The notes below the pieces were generated by a model that saw only the letters and a list, made by a program, of their open reading frames with translations, was not told the origin of the DNA and did no database searches. Below, piece after piece: positions 24,301 to 36,300 of a DNA stretch of 64,000 bases (its first letter is position 1; every line of letters starts with the position of its first letter). Made by a program: the position numbers and the translations under genes. Where the stretch lies: NCBI GenBank assembly GCA_902728285.1, contig CACVBU010001012.1, positions 485,193 through 549,192 of the forward strand, written 5' to 3'. Origin of the DNA: Clytia hemisphaerica. Its lineage: Eukaryota; Cnidaria; Hydrozoa; Leptothecata; Clytiidae.

Positions 24301-27300
24301 TGAGGTAAATCTATTTTGAAGACCAAAAAAAAACATTGATTGACATTCAACACATTCAACCACTTTTGGATTCAACTTTACTAATGAGTACGTACATTCA
24401 ACTTTTTTGTACTTTGCCGGTATCTTGTTTTATTAGAAGGACTTTCTCGAGTTACGACCATATGATGGTCTTTAAAGCTCAAGAAGCTCTATAAACAATA
24501 AAGCTAGTTATTAATAAAATAACAGACAAAGATAAAATTACAGTTTGAACAAAAATATCAACAACAGTTTTAATTTCGAAAGATTGAATATTGCTACAGA
24601 ATGGCCGGCATACTCTTGATCCACAAATTTGTTCTATTGGATTCGCGCCATTTGCAAAAGATTTCGCAAGCAATGTTTTGTTCTCGATAAGTTTGTATTG
24701 ATTGACAGATCGGATAGAGCCTGGTTTAGACTTTATCCAGCCTTTGTTTTGAAATTTAAGTCCCATCTACATTTAGTAATTTTAATTTCTGCCCAGCTTT
24801 GCCTGATCCTGTTTTTTGGTAAATTAAACAAAGAATGTAGTTTAATTGAAATAACAATTACCTGTGATCCAAGAATTCAAGTGAGATCCGATTCCGTAAA
24901 AACGTCCTACTTTAAAGATTATTGAAGCAAAATGTAATGTGTGTGTGTGTCCGACACAATGGAAGGACAGGGAAGGTGGGTGGGCACTTGAATTCTTGGA
25001 TCACAGGTAATTGTTATTTCAATTAAACTACATTCTTTGTTTAATTTACCAATAACAATTAGCCTGTGATCCAAGATATTCAAATGAGACTTCAAAGCCT
25101 ACATCTTTGCTTCAATGAGCAATAAAAACGTGACACAGTATAAATGTCAAGTTGGCCTGAAATAGGCAACACAACAGTATATTATAAAAGGATATCACGT
25201 CCTAACAAAATACAGTATTATGGTTAAAATAACCCACATGGTATAATATAAGCGTTGCAAATATAAACATTAGTGTACACAATTAATGTACCCAATTATA
25301 AACATGGAACCTCAGTCCTTTTACAACTTTATACATAGATAATCGCTTTGCACATAATATTAAGCAAAAAACACCAATTTATCGTTCTAATAACTGAGTC
25401 CCCAGATTTTGTTTAATAGGGAGCTGATAGTGTTCTCTAAATATACTTTTTGACTTCCAACCTGCCGCCTTTTGGATATCCTTTATAGATAAGCCCAGAT
25501 TATTGGCCTTGCTGGTGGATGCTTTTCGTAACGAATGGTTTGCGTAGACTGTTACATCAATCCCTGCTTCCAACATAAACGATTTGATGTAGCGCGTAAT
25601 GGTTGATTTTCCCACAGGTTGGTGAGGGTACGCATACGAAAGAAAAAGTTCCTGTGGATTTCCCTCCAGGTTCTCCCTGATATATTTTGTTCTGTCCAGA
25701 TACTCTTCCAAACAGTCAACCACGCATAGTTTTTTGTTACTAAAACGTTCAAACCGAAGAGGTTCTTGGTGATGACCAGGTTTTGTTTGCTTCAGAGCTT
25801 CGGGAATGAAAAAGGTGTATACATCCTTCGTGTAGGACATACAGTCTAGACGTAACATTGGCATAGTTTGGCCACGTTGGCCACTGAGGAGCATCATCAA
25901 TGTTGCCACCTTTTTGACAAGTGTCTCTAGCATCAGGTGTTTATTTTCAGGAAACGTCTCCAAGAATGTCAATATAACATCAGGATCATAAATTTCTGTG
26001 TACCTTGGTAATTGCGGTTTCAGACGAAATACTCCTTTGAGAAACTTTGTTACCCTGGGGTCCTTCCCAAACGTTGTGCCTTCCTCTTTCTGGAGCACTG
26101 CAGATAGAGCAGATCTTGCAGCTGCAATATATCCATACTTCTCTCCCTTTTTATACAATTGTGACAAGAATTCGACACCGTTGTCATATTTGCAATTATA
26201 TGGATCAATTTTACGTTTATGGCAGAAATCCATCCACTTGGATAGGTAAACATTATAACTCGATTGTGTACTCTTTGCCCAAGATGCTAGCATGACGTCA
26301 CAAACTTCAGGTGTCACACCAATCTTCTGCACTGCCTTTAATAGGCAATTCTCCTTGCTGGTAGCCTAAAATGAACAGTAGTTGTAGTAAATCAGGAAAT
26401 TCTTTTATCATGTTTAGAGAAGCACTGCTACTAAGGCAAGTGTTTTCCATAAAGGATGTCTCTTTGGTTTTACAGGAAGCAAAAGTAAGTCTGAACTTGG
26501 TTCCAGTCTTATTACTTTAAATGCAGCTTCCATAACTTGGTTATACCAAGGCTGATTTGGCCAATCAGGTACTACCAGGATACCATGTGCTTTGTCAAAA
26601 CACATCTTTTGGAAAACTTTAGATATGCAGTTAAATGGAGGAAATGCATACATTACTTCACCTCCCCAGTTAACAGTAAAAGCATTGACCAGAATACATT
26701 CAGGGTCAGGTCTATAAGAGCAAAATTTTTGCACTTGCTTATTCAACCTGCTTGCAAAAAGGTCAACTGTTGGTGTAGTTTCCAATTCGCTAATGATTTG
26801 TACAAAATATTTTGGATTAAGCTGCCATTCGGTCCTCTCTGCACACTCCCTGGACTCTCGATCTGCTTCAACATTCAAGATACCTGGAATGTGCGCAGAG
26901 GTTAACCAATTATTTCGATTGAGTGCCCAATCCCAAATATCTTGTGTTACTTCATCCATTTTAATGGATTTCACACTTCCCATCTTGTTTATACTTGATA
27001 CTGCTGATGTATTATCAACTTTTAGTAAGATATGAACATCTTTGGTACCAGGGCACAGTGATTGAAGAGCAAACAAGGCTGCTTTTAACTCTAGAACATT
27101 AATGTGTTCTTCCTGCTCTTCTTCTGAAAATTGCCCCCCTGTCGCTATTCCATTATCAAATGCACCCCATCCTATAGATGAAGCATCTGATGTCATCATG
27201 AAATCTGGGTTTCCCCTATGAATTGGTGCATAACTATTCATAATGTTGTCTCTCCACCATTCAATATCAACACAGACATCTACTGGTATTACTACTTTTT

Positions 27301-30300
27301 TATCAAATCTGCCATAGTTTTCTTTTAAGGCTCTAGTTTTAAAACGCTCTATCTTCCTATAATGTAATGGGCTATTCCAAAAATAGTCTGTACCCCCTAT
27401 GTTGAGGAGGTGTGACGTCCAGGGTGGTATGGAAAATAAAAAATCCAGGGTGGTCCAGTTTTTCGAGTGTAAAAATCCAGGGTGGTCTGGTTTTTTGAGT
27501 GTAAAAATCCAGGGTGGTTACCATCTATTGAGGAGGAAAAATCCAGGGTGGTTATTAAAACAAGGTAAAAAATCCAGGGTGGTCATTAAAATAAACTCAA
27601 AAATCCAGGGTGGTCAGTAAAACGAGGTAAAAAATCCAGGGAAGTCAGTAAAATGAGGTCAAAAATCCAGGGTGGTCAGTAAAACGAGGTAAAAAATCCA
27701 GGGTGGTCAGTAAAACGAGGTAAAAATCCAAAGGGGTCAGTAAAATGAGGTAAAAAATCCAGGGTGGTCAGTAAAATAAACTCAAAAATCCAGGTTGGTC
27801 AGTAAAACGAGGTAAAAAATCCAGGGTGGTCAGTAAAATGAGCTCAAAAATCCAGCATGGTCAGTAGAAAAAGGTTGAAAATCCAAGATCCTAGTCTGAC
27901 TGTGGGACTGCAGAACTATATGTTGAGGAGAAAAATCCAGGGTAGTCTAAAAAATTGAGAAGAAAGCTGTCTAGTGTTAGAAAAATCCAAGGGGTTGTGG
28001 GACTGCAGAACTATATGTTGAGGAGGTAAAATCCAGGGTAGTCTAAAAAATGAGAAAAAATCCAGGGAGGTCTTGAAAATTTGAAAAAAAATCCAGGGTG
28101 TCACTTTCCCCGAAAAAGACCTCCTCAACATAGGGGGTACAAATTTTTTCTGAAATAGCCCAATCTTCCACAAGGAACAGCAAGAAAACTACTGGCAAAA
28201 ATACCAAGAAGCCTAGCCACTTCTCTTATTGTGACCTCCCCCTGTTGAAGTAAGTAATCACAGAACACCTTGATCTTTTCTTTCTTAGCTTTGGTTAGTG
28301 ACACTGTCATTGACTCACTATCAATGATATGTCCAAGAAATTCTAGCGACGTAGTCGGGACAAATACTGACTTTTCTGGGTGGATGACAAATCCCAATTC
28401 ATCTAAGAGTGTAACTATTCGATCAATATTTAATAGACATTGGTTAAAGCTTTTATTCATAGTTATCAAGTCATCAATGTAATCTGCGATGGTAATCTTT
28501 TCCTTACGCAATGTTGCTAAAGGTGGTTTCATCACCTTTGTAAACTTACGTGGCCCTTCGGTATATCCATCAGGTAGAACTGTATACTTGAATAATTTGT
28601 TATTATTCTTCAACTTTAGGTATTTCTGATGTTGATTTTGAATTGGTATACTGTAGTATGCATCTTTAATGTCTAATTTTGACATGTACATGTTTGGTCT
28701 TATCATACACAGTATTGATGATAATGTATGCATTTTAAATTTCCTCTTTTCAATTGAGAAATTTAACCTCTTAAGGTTCAGAATAAACCGATGTCCCCCA
28801 TCACTTTTTGGGGTTAAGAATGTAGGAGAAATAACCTCCCCAGGTTCATGCTCGCACTCTATTAATACTCCCTTCGACACAAGTTTTTTGACTTCGTCTT
28901 CTTTTTGGTGATCATTCTTTTTGTCTATTGGGTAGGTCACACTGGTATTTGGCATTTCATCAATCGGTATTGGCATGCCTGACACAGTCTCGAGTACCTC
29001 TTTATCAGAGGTAATATTTTTCCAGGACTGCATGTGATCTTTCAATTGTCCTGCTTTAAACTGTTTCACTTTAAATGTTAAGTATGACTTTACTTGTTCA
29101 ATTTTTCTTACCTGTGTTCTTGTTAATTCTTCTTGGTGCGGTATTTCTTGTCCTGTTGGTACTTCTGGTTTGGGTATTTCTTCTTGTCTTTGTAATGTTC
29201 TTGCGGCTTGTTCTCCTTGTATTCCACATTTCTTTGCCCGTATGTCCTCTTCTGGGTCTTTGAAGAGGAATGGAAGTTTTTTGGTTCCTCAAACTTTCTT
29301 TTTGTGCTCAGTAAGGCACATAAGTTGTTTTCCTTCTTCAACTTTTCCAACTTTTCACAAAGACCAGACCCAAATAACAGTTCTGATGTTTCATCAGCCT
29401 CTGATGCCAACTTTTTGTATTCTCTTGGGAGGGTAGGTTTGATAAAGTCTCTCCTGACCTGGTTTAGTTGTTGTGAAACATTACCAGCAAGTGTCATTGA
29501 ATCTTTCAGCTCAGTCAAGGCCTCCTTTATTTCCTTTGGCATCTTTTCTTTGAAAAGTCCTGTTAGGGTTGAGGCTGCTCTTAGCATTTTTGTTGTTGCT
29601 GCTGAATGAATACTTTGAGCATGTTGGAGCTTGAAATCAGTTGACCTATTGAATGTCCCCATTTTTGACCAGATTTCACTATTCACTTTCTTGGACATCA
29701 GGAATTCGCAGTTTGATGGTATTACTGCCTGTTCCAATTTCTTTTTCAAACTTTCCTGCTTTAGAGGACGACTCCAGAATATTTTTGCTGCACCAGCAAT
29801 TGATGAGGTGATTTCCGGGCCAGTAGCCTGGTTTGTGGCAACATAATCATCTGTCGCCTCGTTCCAGTACATTTGACTAGGCTCCTCTGTATCGGATGCT
29901 TTTGAGGGAGACTTACCACTTTTTGTTGATCCATTTCCACCATGAGAACTGGATTGTTGGTTTGATTTGGTAATAGTAGATGTTTCAGTAGAAGGATAAC
30001 TTTTGTCACCAAGGTCCACAGATCCAAACCATCTATTTGATCCGGCTATGGATATGGTGTCTTCAGCAGGCGGAGTCAATTTTATGACATTAGGGCCTGT
30101 TTCTGAAACATTATTTTCTACTGGTGGCGGGGCCATATTGGCATTGGGCCGATGAACAAGCATGTTCACTATTTTCACTAGCTCATTGATTTGTTGTTGT
30201 TGTGGTTCTTGAGCCTGTCTGATTTCATCTCTCAAGGTGTTAGTTATTTGTGACAAGTCTATATCAAAAGGCGTTGCCATTCCTGCTGGTGCTTGTTGTC

Positions 30301-33300
30301 TCCTTAACAACAAGTCCTCTCCGCTGTTATTCATTCCAGCTTTACTCAAGAGTGGATCCAACTCTGAGTTTATCATATTTTATCTTTCTAAAAACAAACT
30401 TTCTAAGGGAAAACACACAATATTTTAGATATATACTTATCTTATCATCTGTTTTTTCATTTGCCTCTTCTTCTTCGTGCAGTCGCGTTTTTAGACGGAA
30501 ACGAAATAGGGCGTTTTTACGGAATCGGATCTCATTTGAATATCTTGGATCACAGGCTAATTGTTATCTCATTTCTTTTGTTTGAAATGTTTTCGTATGT
30601 ATTTAACGATCGTATTTATTAATGACGTTCGAATTCTTTTCAAAACAAAACAAGTCTCTTTTATAGAAAAGAACATTTTAAATGTAAATCAAAACATAAA
30701 AATTAAATAGTTTGTCGAACGATAACAGCATTCAAAGGGCGATAAAAAGCAAGAGAAGAAATTAGTCCATCTCTTTCTTCATATAAAAACATTCAAGTGG
30801 TTGATACTGTTAAAAACTGTGTACGTCATTTTACATGTTTAAATTCGAAAAGTTATGACAACTGTTTAAAAAAAGCAATTTAGAATTGAATTATTATTTA
30901 TCTTTTTAAATCTGATAAAAACAAAGTTGCACTATTCTTTGTGGCTTTCCCGCTTTTTCCCGAATTGTCATTTCTACATTTCACTCCTCTTTACCATGAC
31001 ATTTTCTCAAAATATTGTCGAAAACTGGACGGCGTATTTAATGCGAGCAAAGCGAGAAAAAGACCTCCGGGGGAGGACTTTGAAGATCTCTTTTTATTCA
31101 TTTATTCATTTTTTTTTAAGCCAGCTTCAACATCCAAAGGACTTTTAGTGCGTTCAGCTACAGCTTAACCGGCGTGCGACGCCGGGTACCGGCTAGTTTG
31201 TATATAACAATTTTTCGTTTTGTAAAAGTTTCACATTTTCTTGGTTCTGAGACCTCAATATGCCATGCCGATTGTAGTTATGAAATGTGAATAGTTTCGC
31301 ACTAATTATATTCAGTGAACTATAACTAAAAAGTAAATGAGACGGAGATGGCTGTTAATGTTCGGTTTCATGTCTTGAGCGAAACATTCATAGCTGCATA
31401 CTTCCAAAAGATCTTTTATGAACAACTTGTTACAAAACTTGGCCTCTTTCCATTACAGCTTTCTTCACAAGATGATTTCATAAGGTCAACAGAATTTCAA
31501 CAGAAAATATTTTGGTGAACTTGAGACTTGAGATCTTCACTTTCTTTTTGGACCTACCTCCGGGTGCCCCGGTGGAGGTCCTATGAATTAACCTCTGTCT
31601 GTTCGTCCGTTCGTTCGTTCGTTCGTCTGTTACCAGCTTTTCTCGAGATTGGCTCATTAGTTTTTTCTGATTTTTTGCACACCGGAAAAACCGGTTTTTT
31701 GGCATTTTCTCGAGATTTTATCATTAGTTTTTTCTGATTTTTTGCTCAAAGATGCGTGTTAACAATGCCCTAAACATGGCCGAGTCCGATTTTTCAGAAA
31801 AATTTTTTTCCGGTGGAAAATGCCTGAAATATGCCGGAAATCGCCGTTTTTCTAGATTTTCATTGGACTTTTTCCTTATAATTGGTTGTTTTTTCATTCA
31901 AAAACATTATTGATAGCAATGCCCACCATCGAGCATGTTTCAATTTTCAATAAAATTGATTTTTGAAGCCGGAACTATTTTAAAAATCGCCGGAACAACC
32001 TTTTTTCGCCGGAAAGACAGTATTTCTTGAATTTCTTTATTTTTGCAGATTTTCATTGGATTTTTTCCTTATATTTCTATATTTTTCACTACACAAAAAC
32101 ATTATTGATAACAATGCTCACCATGATTCAATTATTTTTTTTCATTTTTCTTTTCACATTGCTATCTAACTTTCATCATCAGGTAGGTCCATTCAGCATA
32201 TAGCTTGTTTTTTCTGTTTCACAGGAAAGAAGAGATGCTGTTTTCAACCGAAAAAAGTCCTCAAATTGTTATCCGATTTGCTCGGCTTCGATAACGTTGA
32301 GGTAATTTCTCCATGGCTTTCTTTCCTGGATTATATCTAGTTATTGAGTGACAAAGTTAGGCTGCTTGCATCCACTAACGGATTCGTGCTCCTCATAGAT
32401 ATACTACCTGAGGTTTTGTAGAGGTCTGTGATTCAGACTATGAAAAAGTGGGCTCGGATATTCATGAGTAAGAAGTGTTTTAATAACATTCCGTCAAGGA
32501 TATTTAAAAAACTGGTCAACACGTCCCAGTCTACCTTAGATATTTTCTTAGAAAATCAACGTTCTCATTCCCGGCATTCTCTTTTTCATTTTCAGATTCG
32601 CCCTTATATCAATGGGACATTATACAGCATCTTATCTTTGCCATCATTGCGTGAAACTGCTATTTCTATGGTAAGGTTATCAAGTTGCTACGTTTTTTAT
32701 GAATGTACATGATCATGTAAAAAGCTCAAACGACCAGACCTTAACGTGAAATAATTTCTTGAGAATTGGTTGTTTACTTATTCATTCCTGTTCTCCTTTA
32801 CTTTCTCTCACCAGGGTTATGAAGACATTCTGAAGGAGTATTTATTTGACCAATCACACGACGAGAGGCAACTCAATTTCATCATCAAACAACTCAATAC
32901 ATGTAAGACATTTTTCGTGTATTTATTGGTAAGCCCCGGTGACCCTTCAAATCCCTTTCACGATTTTTTTCCCGGTGGTCGTCGTCAAGACTTTCAAGTT
33001 TGAATCCGATTTCGGATTATTTTCGGAAAATAAGTTATCGGGAAAACTTTGGCGCGAATAATATTCTTGGAAGAGAAAAGAAACACATGACTTCATTAAA
33101 AGATTTGCGCATAATAATAAAAGAACACTATAATTAAAAAGAAGAAAGTGAAAAATGATTTTTTTGTTTATTCAATAAATTGAAAGAAGCTATTGCATTG
33201 TAAATAAACCAGCCGAGGCTGGAAGGTCAGCCAAAAGAGCTAAGAGAGTTAGATGGGGTTAGAGGGTCAAAGGGGTGAAAGGGATAATTTTGATGAGATG

Positions 33301-33328
33301 CGAGCAAATGTTCGATCAGCGTTCGATA

Positions 33329-33362
<34 letters not shown>

Positions 33363-36300
33363 CTATAGTATAGTAACACGAACAAATAGTACAAATCTAA
33401 AGGTTCCTATCCTCCCGCAAAAGGACCACCAGATCATACCGCCAGGAGGAAGGAACCCCAAATGAGCTTACAAAATGAGCAATAAAGACTAAGAAATGAA
33501 ATATATATAAAAAGAAAATAAACCAGCTGCGCTGGAAGCTCCGGCTTAAGAGATTAAAAGATGTGAAAGATGAGCTTAAAAAGTTCAAAATTGGAGCTAA
33601 AGGAGATAAACATTTAAAAGTGAATATTTCCAAGTTGTTATAAATTTTTTTTTTCTAAACTTGCCAATAGCAAAGCCATGATGCGCCGTTGATTTGATTG
33701 TCCGGATAAAATTTTGGGGAGAAAAATAGCCTAAATTAGAGGCCACGGCTTTTAGCTAAGCATTATTTTTTCTGTTGGGATAATACTTGGAGGAGAGTAG
33801 GATAAACCAAATAAAATGGTACAATAGTGTGTATGTAATAAATAGTGGTATATTTGGAAAAAAACCTGTTTCGGGTTTGAAAAATCTTTAAAAGAAATGG
33901 TCGCCCCAGCCAATGAAATTACGATAAAGTCCAAAAAATATAATTTTCAGTTATAACGCTGTGAAAATTTCTCTGATCTTGTTCAAATTTACACAGGAAT
34001 TGTGTTTTAGTATCCTTTACTGAATTCTCATAGTGATATGTTTGTAAAACATCTGTGTCGGGTTTGAAAAATCAAAAGGAACGGTCGCCAGCCGCGATGA
34101 AATTACGACAAAGTCCAAATAAAAACGATCATTTTCAGCTATAACACTGTGAAAATTTCTCCAATCTTGTTCAAATTTTCACAGGAATTGTGTTTTAGTA
34201 TCCTTTACTGAATTCTCATAGTGATATGTTTGTAAAAAATATGTGTCAGGTTTGAAAAATCAAAAGGAACGGTCGCCAGCCGCGATGAAATTACGACAAA
34301 GTCCAAAAACGATCATTTTCAGCCATAACACTGTGAAAATTTCTCCAATCTTGTTCAAATTTTCACAGGAATTGTGTTTTAGTATCCTTTACTGAATTCT
34401 CATAGTGATATGTTTGTAAAAAATCTGTGTCGGGTTTGAAAAATTAAAAGGAACGGTTGCAAGCCGCGATGAAATTACGACAAAGTCCAAAAACAATCAT
34501 TTTCAGCCATAATACTGTGAAAATTTCTCCATTCTTGTTCAAATTTACACAGGAATTGTGTTTCAGTATCCTTTATTGAATAGACCTTTTTTTAAAGAGG
34601 CAACCCTGTTGAATAATTATGTAGTCCAGCATAAAAACAATGATACAGCCATGCATAATTACTGTTTCATGCATATTATAATAATTATAATCATTGTTTT
34701 TTTTGCTGGACTACATAATTATTCAACAGGGTGGCCTCATTAAAAAAAGGTCTATTCTCATAGTGATATGTTTGCAAAAAATATGTGTCGGGTTTGAAGA
34801 ATCAAAAGGAACGGTCGCTAGTCAACAATGATGAATACAAAACAGGATCATTTTACATCATTTTCAGCCGCACACATAACACCACAAAAACTACTCAGAT
34901 CGTTTTCAAATTTGCACTGTAACGTTGTAATTTTAGTATTCTCTTTTAAATTCCAATGGATGGGTGTTTGAAAGTTTCATTGTCAAGTTAGAATACCTAC
35001 AGGGTTTTATGGTTTTGTTAGCCATATGCAAGATTTAAGCACTCGATCAGCTGACGATTCATGGCCAAAATTTCTCCAAAGTCTTTCCACATTGTTAGAG
35101 AGCCAGTGCAGTATGCATCAAACTTCACATAAATCATGTCCAAAACATCATGAATAATGATGAAATTGATCAATTTTCACTGAGATTTGCCAGTATTTGC
35201 TACACAGTCAGCTAGTCCACTTTCGGCAGCCATCTTTTTCTTAAATACTTTCGGCCAATCAAATCACATTATCATTGGATTTGGAATCAGATAATCCGTT
35301 TTTATTAAATCGGGATAGATCATCGGATTAGATAAACAAACAAAAAATGTCTTGACCGTCGTCGTCGGACGAGAGAGAATTTAAGGCTCCTAGGCCGGAG
35401 CAAAAAACAACAAAAACTAACTACAGAAAATAATTGATAACAAAAAGAAAAATAAACAAAAAGAGCTAGGAGAGCACTTGGAGCATAAGACTAGAATAAC
35501 GGTCCCCCAAAACGTCCAGTATCGCACATGAATGAAAACTGTATATATATCAATATAATTGATCAAATTCCAAAGACCATTTGTCATAATTTTCCAAGTC
35601 CAATAATAGGAGATGTGATCGTCATCATTTGGTTACCGTCATCTGACCGACCCTGATTTACGGTCAGCAGGTATAGTCTGTAAGTCTGAAAGCGTTTCCG
35701 CTCCTTTGCTGGATTCCCACTGTCAACCTCTGCACTCTCTGTGTTTACAAGTCTTCAAATCGAAGTAACGAGCTGCGTGCTAATGGAGAGTAAACCGAAA
35801 ACTACTTTATCCACGGTTGACGGTTTCTCAATTTCTAATTCGGACCAGTCCACGCGGATTCCCTTTCAACAAGATGTAGCTGCTTCATTAACAGAAAAAT
35901 ATTTTCGACCGACCGACCGAACGACCCACCTTTTTAAAGTAGAAATGATGGGAACCAAACAATTTTTTGCGATCCGCCTTATATAATATGACTGAAGCCA
36001 CAACCTTGCCGATACACAGGACATTCCGGTGCAGTTTGTCAGGTGCGCAAATATATGGATAAATCACTGAACAAAAGTCCGGTGTAGTGTCTGGTGTACT
36101 TTGTTTCCGAGAGAAAAATGTACTGTCAACTGCTCCAACTTGGGACTATATCTTACGCAACATGGGACGGCCATTCCACCACAATTTCACCGAACCTCCA
36201 AAGTCATTTGCATTGAGTTTAATGAACCGTGTATTAAAAAATACACAAATTCTCTTTCGCACCAAATAGGCTTTTTAATCGAAATATGAAAAAAATCCGT

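Larger units (their letters stand above)
25052..30567 (-). mobile_element. DIRS-type tyrosine-recombinase retrotransposon
   Basis: Bounded by perfect 38-bp inverted terminal repeats (25052-25089 and 30530-30567, containing GCCTGTGATCCAAGATATTC). It encodes, 5' to 3' on the minus strand, a Gag-like ORF, reverse transcriptase, RNase H plus the DIRS-specific downstream domain, and a tyrosine recombinase; no integrase or protease is seen. This order defines DIRS elements, which integrate as circles through the recombinase without target duplications. Frames are long and conserved, implying a recent insertion, but pol is split by a 793-bp element (27369-28161). Excluding that insert the element is about 4.7 kb. 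Confidence 0.9.
22423..31196 (+). mobile_element. Helitron-like rolling-circle element (non-autonomous, with nested insertions)
   Basis: The 5' end reads A|TCTATATATTAATAGCGG, the form typical of Helitrons. The 3' end has a 7-bp-stem hairpin (CCGGCGT-GCG-ACGCCGG, 31169-31185), seven bases, then CTAG|T at 31193-31197. Helitrons insert between A and T and end CTRR, so both flanks fit. No Rep/helicase ORF is visible. Removing the DIRS element leaves about 3.2 kb, including an exon-like gene fragment and a TTCAATC repeat tract. Pairing these two ends is inference; they could belong to different copies. Confidence 0.5.

Noticed and set aside
26537..26905. 122-aa plus-strand ORF
   Set aside because: Antisense to the DIRS RNase H region.
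27410..28110. Regularly spaced repeats reminiscent of a CRISPR array
   Set aside because: The spacers are not unique and the units drift; it is a eukaryotic minisatellite inside a transposon.
29208..29609. 133-aa plus-strand ORF
   Set aside because: Antisense to the DIRS ORF1.
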